Part shown: one piece after another, positions 18,569-28,067 of the stretch
Layout: every line of letters begins with the position of its first letter
Numbering within the stretch: position 1 is the stretch's first letter
Origin: Litorimonas sp964414555
GTDB lineage: Bacteria; Pseudomonadota; Alphaproteobacteria; Caulobacterales; Maricaulaceae
DNA: 64,000 nucleotides
NCBI GenBank assembly: GCA_964414555.1
Contig: CAYPWW010000002.1
Span: forward strand, 1 to 64,000
Direction of reading: 5' to 3'
Position numbers and translations under genes: made by a program
The notes under the pieces: generated by a model
What the model was told of the DNA's origin: nothing
The model's input: only the letters and a program-made list of their open reading frames with translations
Database searches by the model: none

Positions 18569-19717
18569 CTACTGACGCATCAACCCGCGGGAGATAATCA
18601 TGCGCATGATATCGTTCGTGCCTTCTAATATCTGATGCACGCGCAGATCACGCACGATGCGCTCGACTTGGTAATCCGAGAGATAGCCATAGCCACCGTG
18701 GATTTGTAGCGCGTCATTCGCGATCTTGGATCCAGCATCCGTGGCAAAGCGTTTCGCCATTGCGCATTTCATGCCGGCATTGGGCGCTTTGGCGTCCAAT
18801 GCGCTGGCCGCAGTATAGATCATCAGGCGCGCGGCCTCTAACTCTGTCGCCATATCGGCGAGGCGGAATTGCGTGTTCTGAAATTCGCCAATCGCTTTGC
18901 CAAACTGACGGCGTTCGGCGGCATAATTCAGGGCCATTTCTAATGCGGCCTGCGCCCCGCCAAGACTACAGGCACCGATATTGATACGCCCACCGTCAAG
19001 GCCGCTCATCGCGAAGCGAAAGCCTTCATCCTCCGCGCCAACTCGGTTTGACGCAGGCACGCGGCAATCCTCTAAAATCACTTGTGCCGTGGGTTGCGCA
19101 TTCCAGCCCATTTTTCGTTCTGTCGCACCAAAGGACAGGCCGGGCGTGCCTTTTTCCACGACGAAACAGGACACACCCCGCGCGCCGTCATCGGACGTTC
19201 GCGCCATCGTCACATAAATATCCGACCATCCTGCGCCAGAAATAAAGGTCTTTGTTCCGTTGAGGATGTAATCATCGCCATCACGAACAGCTTTCGTCGA
19301 GAGTGACGCCGCATCAGATCCGCTGCCCGGTTCGGTCAAACAATAGCTGGCGAATAGTTCCCCCGCCGTGAGGCGTGGGACATATTTCGCGCGAAGCTCT
19401 GAGTCCGCGTAACGATCCACCATCCATGTTGCCATATTGTGGATCGTCATCATCGCAGTATGCGAGACGTCGCCCGCCGCGAGCTGTTCAAAAACGAGAG
19501 CACTATCCAAACGCGACAAGCCTGAGCCACCATGCTCTTCGCCGGTGTAAATGCCCAGAAAGCCGAGCGCAGCGGCACGCTCAAACACGCCGCGATCCAG
19601 AAATTTCTCGCGGTCCCACATCTCGGCATGAGGCGCGAGTTCGGTAGCCGCAAACTGCCGCGCCATATCCGTTATAAGGGTTTGTTCTTCGGTGAGACTA
19701 TGTTCCATGCGGGACAT
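18569..19717 (-). CDS. Acyl-CoA dehydrogenase, probable isobutyryl-CoA dehydrogenase
   Basis: 382 residues with ACAD signatures YCLTEPGSGSDAASLSTKAV, the RRQFGKAIGEFQNTQF segment and QIHGGYGYLSDYQVERIVRDLR near the C-terminus. The isobutyryl-CoA assignment rests on the operon: hydrolase, mmsB and a symporter follow on the same strand, and mmsA is nearby. No separate enoyl-CoA hydratase for methacrylyl-CoA is in this operon. It would be supplied from elsewhere, possibly by the 12752 gene. The start is 69 bases from the divergent alginate lyase gene. Confidence 0.9.
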   Translation of the reverse strand: MSRMEHSLTEEQTLITDMARQFAATELAPHAEMWDREKFLDRGVFERAAALGFLGIYTGEEHGGSGLSRLDSALVFEQLAAGDVSHTAMMTIHNMATWMVDRYADSELRAKYVPRLTAGELFASYCLTEPGSGSDAASLSTKAVRDGDDYILNGTKTFISGAGWSDIYVTMARTSDDGARGVSCFVVEKGTPGLSFGATERKMGWNAQPTAQVILEDCRVPASNRVGAEDEGFRFAMSGLDGGRINIGACSLGGAQAALEMALNYAAERRQFGKAIGEFQNTQFRLADMATELEAARLMIYTAASALDAKAPNAGMKCAMAKRFATDAGSKIANDALQIHGGYGYLSDYQVERIVRDLRVHQILEGTNDIMRMIISRGLMRQ

Positions 19718-19786
19718 ATAGAGCTGTGAGCAACGACTTGCCAGCCCGTAAAGCGCGGCCTAATGCCAAAGGGGAATGGAGACGTG

Positions 19787-20845
19787 ATGATAAACAAATT
19801 TCTTTATATGAGCGTGTGTCTTGCGGCGGGTCTGTCCGCCTGTACAGCTTCAGTCACGCCAGAGACACCTTCAGTCACGCCAGAGATAACTAAGGCGCCG
19901 GGCGACATCTTTGACCTCAGCGAATGGAATATCACCCTGCCCTTGGATGCGGATGGCAACGAGAAGCCCGATACGGTTCGCGTGGCCGATTTGCAGGATT
20001 ATTCGCACCCAGACTTCTTCGCGCTGAATGCCGATCAAGCCTTGGTCTTCACCAGCCCGAACAAGGCGACGACGACTCCGAATTCCTCGAATACGCGCTC
20101 AGAATTGCGGCACATGCTGCGGGGCACGGATACCTCGATCAAGACAAAGGGCCCGTTGAATAATTTTGCGCTGGCCGCGCATCCGCAAGCCGAAACCTTT
20201 GCGCGTGTCGGCGGGCGATTGGACGCAACCGTGCGTGTCAATCATGTCGCGCGGCGGGCTGGCGCACCCGAAAAACCAGCCGCCTTCTCCGCCGTTGTCG
20301 GGCAAATTCACGGTGTGAAGGTAGACGATAATTCTGACGGCTTCGGCTATGGCAATGAGCCGATTAAAATCTATTACAAAAAATATCCCAACCACGCCAC
20401 GGGATCAGTCTTCTGGAATTATGAGCGCAATCTAGCCAAAGCAGATCCGGACCGCGCGGACATCGCGACACCTGTCTTTGGCTTTGGTTGGGAAAACTCA
20501 GCCGACCCTGGCGAGGCTGGCCTCGCACTGGGTGAGGCGTTCAGCTACACGATTAATGTCGTCGGGAATGAGATGCGCCTGCGCTTTCACACGGAACGTT
20601 TGGGCGAGCGGACCTTTGTTCACGATCTCAGCAAAGGCGTCGATGCGCGCGACAATCCAAACGGTTACCGCGGCGACATGCTTTATTTCAAAGCTGGCAT
20701 TTACAACCAGTGCAGCACGAAAAGTGGTGACGGCCCCTGGTATGCCGCCTGTCCGGGCACAGGCATTTGGGAAACAGACCGCGCCAATGGCGACTATGCA
20801 CAGGCGACATTTACGCAGCTGATCGTCGGGCCCGCGTCGGAATAA
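19787..20845 (+). CDS. Polysaccharide lyase family 7 (alginate lyase) lipoprotein
   Basis: Cleaves uronic acid polymers such as alginate by beta-elimination. The ATG at 19787 has GGAG five bases upstream. It gives MINKFLYMSVCLAAGLSAC, a lipoprotein signal with Cys at 19, then a threonine/proline tether and one PL7 domain, 352 residues in total. The three PL7 signatures are present: NTRSELRHML, VVGQIHG and LYFKAGIYNQC. The in-frame ATG at 19763 would add eight residues without a better ribosome site. It stands alone on the plus strand amid valine genes, with no other alginate gene nearby. Exposure on the outer membrane surface or in the periplasm is inferred from the lipobox. Confidence 0.92.
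   Translation: MINKFLYMSVCLAAGLSACTASVTPETPSVTPEITKAPGDIFDLSEWNITLPLDADGNEKPDTVRVADLQDYSHPDFFALNADQALVFTSPNKATTTPNSSNTRSELRHMLRGTDTSIKTKGPLNNFALAAHPQAETFARVGGRLDATVRVNHVARRAGAPEKPAAFSAVVGQIHGVKVDDNSDGFGYGNEPIKIYYKKYPNHATGSVFWNYERNLAKADPDRADIATPVFGFGWENSADPGEAGLALGEAFSYTINVVGNEMRLRFHTERLGERTFVHDLSKGVDARDNPNGYRGDMLYFKAGIYNQCSTKSGDGPWYAACPGTGIWETDRANGDYAQATFTQLIVGPASE
19848..19886 (+). repeat. 21-base tandem duplication encoding the lipoprotein tether
   Basis: The sequence from 19848 to 19868 is repeated almost at once from 19869 (18 identical bases beginning CTTCAGTCACGCCAGAGA). It encodes a duplicated Ser-Val-Thr-Pro-Glu unit just after the acylated cysteine of the PL7 lyase. In-frame slippage that lengthened a flexible surface tether is the simplest reading. 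Confidence 0.85.
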
Positions 20846-21313
20846 TTAATTCCGATCGGCCTTTTGGCGCATTTCATGGCGGCGCATAGGCATGGAGTCG
20901 ATTGTGGCGAAGAGGTCTTCTAACGGCAAGCTATCGTTCCAACGGTTTTTCACGCCACCATCTTTTCCGACTAGCATATAACTGACGTCAGACTGGCACG
21001 CATTATAGCTCTGGATTGTCTTCACCGACTCCGCGTTCAGGCGAAGTGTTCCCTCTGGCGATGATCTTAAAAATATCTCCTCACCAATGACTTCGAGCAG
21101 GATAAGGTCACGGTCAACAAACTCTGCCCAATGATCCCGCGTTAAGGTGGTCGATAAAAGATTAGATTCTGGCTTCTCGCAGGCGATCAGCACTCGAGGC
21201 GTTTCGAAACCTGTGTTCCAACTTGTGGCACTAACTGGCAGCGAATGTAGGAATGCCAGACAAAACCAAACCATGAAAGAAAGGGCCTTAATAGCTTGTC
21301 CTTGCAAAGCCAT
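20846..21313 (-). CDS. DUF4174 domain protein, exported
   Basis: The ATG at 21311-21313 overlaps the last base of the mmsA stop (TGATG), so translation is probably coupled; this start gives 155 residues. A signal peptide (KALSFMVWFCLAFLHSLPVSA) is followed by the DUF4174 pattern: RVLIACEKPESNLLS, DRDLILLEVIGEE, SYMLVGKDGGVKNRWN and the terminal LPLEDLFATIDSMPMRRHEM. DUF4174 proteins look like thioredoxin-fold relatives with an RRxEM-type ending. Their function is unknown. Longer upstream reading to 21460 lies within mmsA and is a shadow. Confidence 0.85.
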   Translation of the reverse strand: MALQGQAIKALSFMVWFCLAFLHSLPVSATSWNTGFETPRVLIACEKPESNLLSTTLTRDHWAEFVDRDLILLEVIGEEIFLRSSPEGTLRLNAESVKTIQSYNACQSDVSYMLVGKDGGVKNRWNDSLPLEDLFATIDSMPMRRHEMRQKADRN

Positions 21314-22815
21314 CACCCAAAATGCGGGATGACAAAGGCGCCGTCCGCATCCACATCTTCTGGCTCGGGCCAACGCTGGGTGACGGTTTTGACCTTGGTG
21401 TAAAAGCGTAAGCCTTCCATGCCATATTGGTTCGCATCGCCAAAGGCCGAGCGTTTCCAACCGCCAAAACTGTGATAGCTAACGGGGACGGGGATGGGCA
21501 CATTAATGCCGACCATGCCGACCTCGACCCGGTCCGCGAACTCGCGCGCAACACGGCCATTTTGCGTGAAGATGGCGACGCCATTCCCATATTGATGCTC
21601 AGACGGCAGGCGTAGCGCCGCTTCAAAATCAGCTGCACGAACGATCTGTAGGACAGGGCCGAAAATCTCGTCGTGATAGGTCGCCATGTCAGATGTAACA
21701 TGATCCAGCAGCGTAGGACCGATGAAGAAACCGTCCTCATGCCCCTGCAAAGAGAAGCCTCGCCCATCGACGAGCAGCGTCGCGCCTTCTGCAATGGCGC
21801 GGTCAATATCACCCTCGATCTTAGCTTTGTGAGCGGCGGACACAACAGGGCCGTAATCCGCGTCGGCATCTGTAGACACACCAACCGTCATGGCTTCCAG
21901 CTTCGGCATAAACGCTTCCAAGAAACGCTCTGCTGTTCCCTCACCGACCGGTACAACAACGGGCAGCGCCATACAGCGCTCTCCGGCCGAGCCATAGGCC
22001 GCGCCGAGGATATCCGTCGCCGCCTGTTCCATATTCGCGTCGGGCATAATGATGCCATGGTTTTTCGCCCCGCCCATACATTGCGCGCGTTTGCCATTGG
22101 CCGTGGCGCGGGCATAAACATATTGCGCTATATCGGAACTCCCCACGAAGCTGACGGCTTTGATATCGGCATGATCACAGATGGCATCCACCATGACTTT
22201 GTCGCCGTTGAGGCATTGTAACAGGCCGGCTGGTCCGCCCGCCTCGACGAAGAGCTCAGTTAGGCGCATCGGGACGGAGGGATCTTTTTCTGACGGCTTT
22301 AGGATACAGGCATTGCCCGTCGCGATGGCCATACCGAACATCCACATCGGGATCATGGCGGGGAAATTGAACGGGGTGATACCCGCAACCACACCCAACG
22401 GCTTGCGCATAGAATAGACATCAATGCCTGGTCCGGCACCATAGGTGTGCTCACCCTTCTGGCTCTGCGGGATGCCGCAAGCAAATTCGATGACGTCGAT
22501 ACCGCGCATGACGTCACCGCGACTATCTGCGAGGACCTTGCCATGTTCACGCGACAGCATCGCCGCGAGATCGTCCATATTCGCTTCGACAAGCTGCTTA
22601 TAAGCGAACAACACACGCGCGCGGCGTTGTGGATTTTGTTCCGCCCAAGCGCGTTGCGCTTTAACGGCAGAGGCGACAGCCGCGTCCAGCTCTGTAGGTG
22701 TGCCGAGTGCGACCTTGGCCTGCACGGCGCCCGTATTAGGATCATAGATATCATGGGTCCGGTCGCCGCGCCCCGCGACCCGCTGTCCGTCGATGAAATG
22801 TCCGATGCTTTGCAT
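21313..22815 (-). CDS. mmsA: Methylmalonate-semialdehyde dehydrogenase (CoA-acylating)
   Basis: Converts methylmalonate semialdehyde to propionyl-CoA, the final step of valine degradation. It has 500 residues of the aldehyde dehydrogenase superfamily: GVVAGITPFNFPAMIPMWMF, the glycine-rich SFVGSSDIAQYVY and the catalytic cysteine in SAGERCMALP. The MCMGGAKNH-like segment (QCMGGAKNHGIIMPDAN) is typical of MmsA and replaces the ELGGK motif of ordinary aldehyde dehydrogenases. It is separated from the rest of the valine operon by the alginate lyase gene. Propionyl-CoA could be handled by a carboxylase including the beta subunit at 7979-9438. Confidence 0.95.
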   Translation of the reverse strand: MQSIGHFIDGQRVAGRGDRTHDIYDPNTGAVQAKVALGTPTELDAAVASAVKAQRAWAEQNPQRRARVLFAYKQLVEANMDDLAAMLSREHGKVLADSRGDVMRGIDVIEFACGIPQSQKGEHTYGAGPGIDVYSMRKPLGVVAGITPFNFPAMIPMWMFGMAIATGNACILKPSEKDPSVPMRLTELFVEAGGPAGLLQCLNGDKVMVDAICDHADIKAVSFVGSSDIAQYVYARATANGKRAQCMGGAKNHGIIMPDANMEQAATDILGAAYGSAGERCMALPVVVPVGEGTAERFLEAFMPKLEAMTVGVSTDADADYGPVVSAAHKAKIEGDIDRAIAEGATLLVDGRGFSLQGHEDGFFIGPTLLDHVTSDMATYHDEIFGPVLQIVRAADFEAALRLPSEHQYGNGVAIFTQNGRVAREFADRVEVGMVGINVPIPVPVSYHSFGGWKRSAFGDANQYGMEGLRFYTKVKTVTQRWPEPEDVDADGAFVIPHFG

Positions 22816-22934
22816 ATCGCCTCTCCTGACTTTGTCAGCAGTTTAATACCCTGGCCGGCGGAGTAAACGGGCGAAGCTGTCGCGATACGATCAAGAAAGC
22901 GGCATCGCTTGCCGTCATGAGCAAAGCCCGCGCA

Positions 22935-22962
22935 TAAAAAAACCCGGCTACGAGAGCCGGGT
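22935..22962 (-). terminator. Rho-independent terminator of the TonB receptor gene
   Basis: On the minus strand ACCCGGCT, a five-base loop CTCGT and AGCCGGGT form a perfect 8-bp stem followed by a run of T. It lies 25 bases after the receptor stop, and isolates it from mmsA. Confidence 0.92.
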
Positions 22963-22986
22963 CTTCAATCTCATATGTGGCGTTGC

Positions 22987-25900
22987 CTAGTACTGGAAGC
23001 GCAGACCCACTTTGATCCGGCGATCGCCGATGAAGCTGGTACGGCCAAAACGCTGACCGGCTGCATCGATTTGCTGCTCAGCATTGGCGCGTGTGTCCAA
23101 GATGTTTGCGACTTGGAAACGTGCCTGCAGGTTCTCTGAGATGTCCCACTTAGCGGAACCATCCAGATAGCCGCGATCCGTTTGATAGATCGGGTTGCCC
23201 GAGACAAAGTCACGATAGGACGACAGGTACTCTGAGCGCCAGTTATAGGCGAGACGGACTTCGACACTGTCATCCTGATAGATACCGATCAGGTTAGCTG
23301 TGTGATCGGACAGGCCGAGGAAGTCATCCGCACCAAAACGGAAGATTTGGTCAAAGTTATCAGGCGCACCATCACCATCCGCATCGACGAACGGCACAGG
23401 TGCATTCGTCTTGGCATCGATGAAGGTGTAGTTGGCCTGAACACCAAAGTTGGACAGCAAACCAGGAAGCTCGTCAAAGAACTGCTGGTATGCCAATTCG
23501 AAGCCGAGGATTTCAGCTTTGTCTTGGTTCACATCGCCGTTGAAGACGATCGCAACTTCATTTCCGTCGAGCGTGACCGTGTCGACCGTCTGGCTACCAA
23601 AGATGATGTTATTGCGAACATCCTTATAGAAGCCTGTGGCTGTAAAGGTGTTGTTGTCACCGAAGTAATATTCCAGCGCGAGATCTAGATTAGTAGACTC
23701 GATTGGCTTCAGGTTCGGGTTACCACCATTGACGTTGATCTGCTGTGTCTGAATGTCGATGACACGCTCATCAACCGGCACAGTTGGATCGTCTGTCACG
23801 ATGAACAGGTTGGAAACACCTGCCGACTGATCAGAACGAAGCTGATCGATCCGCGGACGTGTAATCGCTTCACTTGCCGCAAAGCGGAAGAGCAGCTCGT
23901 CATTGACGTTCCATTTGATGTTGAACGATGGCAACCAACGGTCATCCTTGCTGATACGACCAGAGCGGAGAATGTCCGCTTGTTCGGAGTAAGCCACAGC
24001 TTCTGGGATAAAGTTCAGAAGACGCTCATCACCGTCAGTCAGATCCGTACCGCCATTCTGCGCACCAAGCGAAAGCAAGCTGTTGAAGGCAAAAGAGCCG
24101 TCGCCAGAGACTTCCGAGCTCGTGTAACGAACACCGAAATTACCTTCGACCGACATACCGTTGTCGAATTCATTCCCAAAGTCGAGACGACCGTAGAAGT
24201 TCTGTGTCTGCTCACGCACATCACCGATCTGTCCACGTCCAGCATAGTCAACAACGCCTTCTGTATTGCGCAAGGGCTGCCAGTCTGGGTTGAAACCGTC
24301 GCCAGAGATCAGTGGATCATTTGCGATAACCGAGGCAAACGCATCATAGTCTTGAAGCAGTCCGCGATTGACGAAGACGACTTCTGTATTCGAACCATTG
24401 ACGACACCGCCACGGAAGAAGTCAGTATAATCGACAAGCTCGTAGCTCTGACCGCCAAATTCCGTGAAAGCAGACTGATCTAGGTTGGAGTACGGCAGGT
24501 AACCGCCGGCCCATGGAGGCGCAACAGCCGCCCAGTTCAGGCCCGCTGCACGGTTCGTCTGATCGCGATCAGAATAGCGCGCACCGAATTTAACCGCATC
24601 AAACCACCCGTCGCTGTCGATTTCATATTCGACATCACCACGAACGGCCCAGAGATCACCTTCATTATCGGCAAACTCGTCAGCCGCGAAGAGCAAGTAG
24701 GAGTTACGCGGATCCGCTGTGCCTGTCGCTGCACCCGGGTTCGGGCCGCGACCAAAGCCGCCGCCAAATGGGTCACTGGTTGGATCCGTGATGAGTGTAA
24801 CGCTTGGGTTGTCGAGATCCGCACGGATTGCATAATCGGCGAAGAAGCGTGAACCACCCCACAGACGCTGACGGGTGAATTCGGCCGTCGTGCGGTGACC
24901 ATCAACACTGACAAACAGTCGATCAGATGGACGCCATTTGACGTTCAGGCTGAGATCATCAGTCTGAGACTTATCCACTTGGTTGATGCCGAGGTTTGAA
25001 CCGTTCGCACCGCGTGCACCTGTCCAATCCCTTAGCGCGTTGGAGATAATACCCTCTTCATAAATACCTGTAACGGCGCGTGTGCGCTCACAGACTGGAT
25101 CGTCCGTTCCGTTACCTGGGTCATTAGAACCGTTACACTGCGCGATACCTGCAGAAGAGAAAGGCGACGCACTGAACTGATCACCGACGAAGCTAAACGC
25201 ACCAAAGCTCTCGCCGTCACCGAAATACTCCAACGTGCGCTCATCAGAATTCACTTCGTTTTCGATTAGAGCGTATTTGGCTGTCGCTTCGATGTTGCCA
25301 TCATTGCTGCGCCATTGGCCAGCCACGTAATAGGCATCGCGCTCACGATCGACTTCATTTGTCCGCAGCTGATAGCCATTTGGAATGGCGATCGTCTCGC
25401 CGTTTGGCGCGCTGAAGGGAATCAGCTGACCAATTTGGAAACCATGTAGATCTGATTTCAGCTCAGATGAGGAGAAAGAGCCGAGAAGGCCGAACTCACC
25501 CGCGCCCGTGTCAAAACGGTTGCCCAAGATAAAGCTGTAATCTGGCGAAATTTCATCGCGCAAGTCGGTGTAGACACCATCAATCGTTGCCACAGCGATG
25601 AGACCTTCACGGTCAAAAGGCTCCAACGTACGCAAGTTGATGGATCCGCCGATACCACCTTCGATCAGGTCAGCCGAGGTGTTCTTATAAACATCAACAG
25701 CACCGATCAGCTCTGGTGGGATCGTACCGAAGTCCAGTGCCCGGCCGCCATTGGCAGAGAAACTGTCACGGCCGTTCAATTCAGAACGAACAAGTGTCAA
25801 ACCCCGGATCAGGTTGCCGCCACCTTCTGGGGACGGGAAGTCGCCGCCGTTTGCGGATGTGATGTCAAAACGTTGCACAACAACGCCTGGCACACGTGCG

Positions 25901-26199
25901 AGGGCTTCAGCAACCGAGAGGTCTGGAAGTGTCGAAACGTCTGAGGCCGTAATGGAGTCAACGGCTGTGTCCGCATTCCGTTTGAAGTCCCGGGCTGTTT
26001 TCAGTGACTGGCGGATACCAGAGACGATCATTGTATCTTCGTCATCCAACTCGTTCATGACTTCTGTCTGAGTTGTGTCATCTTGAGCATATGCCATCGG
26101 CGCGAAACCGAAGCTGGCGATGAGTGCGGTTGTGCCCAGCAAGCCCAGCTTATTGAGCTGTTCCAGACTAGAACGATTCGTGCGTGATTTGGATTTCAC
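22987..26199 (-). CDS. TonB-dependent receptor, Caulobacter/Xanthomonas type
   Basis: Outer-membrane active importer driven by TonB; 1070 residues from a GTG at 26197-26199. The GTG is preceded by AGGGGAGA, which makes it better than the ATG at 26238. A long N-region leads to the signal peptide (GLLGTTALIASFGFAPMAYA). The plug domain has the characteristic DTMIVSGIRQSLKTARDFKRNADTAVD and LPDLSVAEALARVPGV. The large barrel ends GLRFQY with the terminal aromatic residue. Family members of this length take up oligosaccharides. Divergent halogenase-like genes and downstream galactoside genes point to a galactoside or related sugar. It is a single-gene unit with its own promoter-operator and terminator. 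Confidence 0.95.
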   Translation of the reverse strand: MKSKSRTNRSSLEQLNKLGLLGTTALIASFGFAPMAYAQDDTTQTEVMNELDDEDTMIVSGIRQSLKTARDFKRNADTAVDSITASDVSTLPDLSVAEALARVPGVVVQRFDITSANGGDFPSPEGGGNLIRGLTLVRSELNGRDSFSANGGRALDFGTIPPELIGAVDVYKNTSADLIEGGIGGSINLRTLEPFDREGLIAVATIDGVYTDLRDEISPDYSFILGNRFDTGAGEFGLLGSFSSSELKSDLHGFQIGQLIPFSAPNGETIAIPNGYQLRTNEVDRERDAYYVAGQWRSNDGNIEATAKYALIENEVNSDERTLEYFGDGESFGAFSFVGDQFSASPFSSAGIAQCNGSNDPGNGTDDPVCERTRAVTGIYEEGIISNALRDWTGARGANGSNLGINQVDKSQTDDLSLNVKWRPSDRLFVSVDGHRTTAEFTRQRLWGGSRFFADYAIRADLDNPSVTLITDPTSDPFGGGFGRGPNPGAATGTADPRNSYLLFAADEFADNEGDLWAVRGDVEYEIDSDGWFDAVKFGARYSDRDQTNRAAGLNWAAVAPPWAGGYLPYSNLDQSAFTEFGGQSYELVDYTDFFRGGVVNGSNTEVVFVNRGLLQDYDAFASVIANDPLISGDGFNPDWQPLRNTEGVVDYAGRGQIGDVREQTQNFYGRLDFGNEFDNGMSVEGNFGVRYTSSEVSGDGSFAFNSLLSLGAQNGGTDLTDGDERLLNFIPEAVAYSEQADILRSGRISKDDRWLPSFNIKWNVNDELLFRFAASEAITRPRIDQLRSDQSAGVSNLFIVTDDPTVPVDERVIDIQTQQINVNGGNPNLKPIESTNLDLALEYYFGDNNTFTATGFYKDVRNNIIFGSQTVDTVTLDGNEVAIVFNGDVNQDKAEILGFELAYQQFFDELPGLLSNFGVQANYTFIDAKTNAPVPFVDADGDGAPDNFDQIFRFGADDFLGLSDHTANLIGIYQDDSVEVRLAYNWRSEYLSSYRDFVSGNPIYQTDRGYLDGSAKWDISENLQARFQVANILDTRANAEQQIDAAGQRFGRTSFIGDRRIKVGLRFQY

Positions 26200-26565
26200 A
26201 GGTAGTCTCCCCTCTTGGCCGCTAAGCCGAATGGCCAATGTGGCCGTTGATTATCGCCCTTTTGGGCTTGATGTTATTCTGGCGCAAGACCCATTCAAAC
26301 GAATGATGGACGCACCGATTCATACTTTGTCTAAATCGCATTGTGACAGCGCTGTCAAACGGCGAAAAGCCGCAAAGATGGAATACGCACAACCGACTAA
26401 GCTTATAAACCAAGCGGATTGGCGCGAAAGACGAATGGCGAGACTGTATTGTCGCAGGCAAGTCCCTCGACAGATTGGCTTAGCTTAGCTAGCGACGGGG
26501 GCGAATTTATCGGCCTAGTACGGTGGGACGATGATAACGATCGAAAGCAAGGGGACGCCATCGCT
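26200..26565. promoter_or_regulatory. Divergent intergenic region between receptor and halogenase operon
   Basis: 366 bases without a gene. It holds the receptor promoter-operator (26330-26358) and a leader of about 130 bases before the receptor GTG. The rest, toward the halogenase-like operon, shows no clear promoter hexamers to me. An open frame from 26419 runs into the first halogenase gene but lacks family residues before the ATG at 26566. Confidence 0.7.
26330..26358 (-). promoter_or_regulatory. Receptor promoter with overlapping LacI-type operator
   Basis: The perfect 14-base palindrome TGACAGCGCTGTCA occupies 26344-26357. On the minus strand TTGACA (26353-26358) sits in its left half and TTTAGA (26330-26335) follows after 17 bases, so the palindrome covers the -35 box. 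The central CG palindrome form is usual for LacI-family repressors, which would block polymerase when bound. The same 15-mer TTTGACAGCGCTGTC occurs with the same layout at 33372. The -10 match is only moderate. Confidence 0.72.
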
Positions 26566-28065
26566 ATGACCAATCGGCAAATTCGATCCATTTGCATTCT
26601 CGGCGGCGGAACGGCCGGCTGGATGACAGCTGCCGGAATCTCGAACAAACTCAAAGGCTTGGGTGTCGACATCCAACTCATCGAGTCCGATCAAATTGGA
26701 ACTGTGGGCGTCGGCGAAGCCACCCTGCCACATATCCGTTTCTTCAATAACACGCTGGGAATTGACGAGCGCGAATTTATGCGCGCGACGAAAGCGACCT
26801 TCAAACTCGGTATCGAATTTTGCGATTGGGGCAGGTTGGGTGATCACTATGTCCATCCCTTTGGCGATTACGGCGCGCCAATCGACGGTGTGGACTTCCA
26901 TCATTTTTGGCTCCGACTGTGGCAGAAAGGTCACAAAACCTCGCTAGATGATTACGCCTTCCCCGTTTTGGCCGCAGAGGCCGGAAAGTTCCGCCACCCC
27001 GGCGCAGATACATCTGAAATCGGGAATAATTTCGGCTATGCCTATCAGTTCGATTCTGGGCGCTACGCCAAGTTTCTCCGGCGCTATGCCGAAGACAATG
27101 GCGTCACCCGCACCGAGGGTCGCGTGACGGCTGCGACGCGGGATGCGAACACCGGACATGTCACAAAGATCACCTTAGAAGACGGCACCTCCGCTACGGC
27201 AGATCTATTCATCGATTGCTCTGGCTTTCGTGGCGTGTTGATCGAGCAAGAGTTGAACACGGGGTATGAGGATTGGAGCCAGTGGCTGCCGTGTAACCGC
27301 GCCATCGCCGTTCCGTGCGAGCAGGCTGGACCCTCCCTGCCCTATACACGGGCAACGGCGCGCAAGGCGGGCTGGCAATGGCGCATCCCGCTGCAACACC
27401 GAACGGGCAATGGTCATGTCTATTGGAACGAATATATCTCTGACGAGGCGGCGCTGGATCAGCTCATGTCCACGCTGGAAGGCCCAGCCACGGCAGAGCC
27501 AAAGCAGCTCTATTTCAAAACGGGCAAGCGCAAGAGGCTCTGGAATCAGAATGTCATCGCCATCGGTCTGAGCGGGGGCTTTCTGGAGCCTTTAGAATCA
27601 ACCTCAATCCATTTGATCCAGCAGGGCGTGACGGAATTGCTGGAGCTCTTCCCTGACCGCGATTTCGACCCCGCGGATGCGCGCGAATATAATCGCCGCA
27701 TGGACCTGCAATTTGACCGCGTTCGCGACTTCTTGCTGCTGCATTATGTTGCGACCCAACGCGATGACAGCGAGATGTGGCGCTATTTTCGCAATATGAC
27801 CCTGCCCGTCAGCTTGCAGGAGAAGATCGAGAGCTGGACGTCGCGCGGCTATGTCCAGCGCTATGAGCAGGGCGTCTTCCTACCGCCCAGCTGGGTCGCC
27901 GTGATGGCCGGGCAAAATTTGATGCCAGCGCGTTTCGACCCACGTGCCGGCACGATGGCAGAGACTGAGATGCGCGAAACGCTGGAAAAGATCGCCACCG
28001 CCAGTGCCGCCGCCGTGCAATCCGCCCCAGCGCACGGCGAATATCTGTCCGAGTTTATCGGCTGA
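26566..28065 (+). CDS. Flavin-dependent tryptophan-halogenase-like protein 1
   Basis: 499 residues from the ATG at 26566, with GGGG eleven bases upstream. It has the FAD motif GGGTAGW (13-19) and the lysine equivalent to catalytic Lys79 of PrnA in TFKLGIEF (Lys80). It also has the halogenase signature WQWRIP (WxWxIP) before TGNGHVYWNEYISD, and SGGFLEPLESTSIHLIQ, which holds the catalytic glutamate region. Known members chlorinate or brominate indoles using reduced flavin and halide. Relatives beside TonB receptors, such as Brevundimonas BrvH, act on indole, but their natural substrates are unsettled. It is the first of four tandem paralogues divergent from the receptor. A separate flavin reductase is not encoded here. 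Confidence 0.92.
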   Translation: MTNRQIRSICILGGGTAGWMTAAGISNKLKGLGVDIQLIESDQIGTVGVGEATLPHIRFFNNTLGIDEREFMRATKATFKLGIEFCDWGRLGDHYVHPFGDYGAPIDGVDFHHFWLRLWQKGHKTSLDDYAFPVLAAEAGKFRHPGADTSEIGNNFGYAYQFDSGRYAKFLRRYAEDNGVTRTEGRVTAATRDANTGHVTKITLEDGTSATADLFIDCSGFRGVLIEQELNTGYEDWSQWLPCNRAIAVPCEQAGPSLPYTRATARKAGWQWRIPLQHRTGNGHVYWNEYISDEAALDQLMSTLEGPATAEPKQLYFKTGKRKRLWNQNVIAIGLSGGFLEPLESTSIHLIQQGVTELLELFPDRDFDPADAREYNRRMDLQFDRVRDFLLLHYVATQRDDSEMWRYFRNMTLPVSLQEKIESWTSRGYVQRYEQGVFLPPSWVAVMAGQNLMPARFDPRAGTMAETEMRETLEKIATASAAAVQSAPAHGEYLSEFIG

Positions 28066-28067
28066 GC

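Noticed and set aside
23302..24483. Long plus-strand open frames opposite the TonB receptor
   Set aside because: They mirror the codon pattern of the receptor and have no recognisable protein features.
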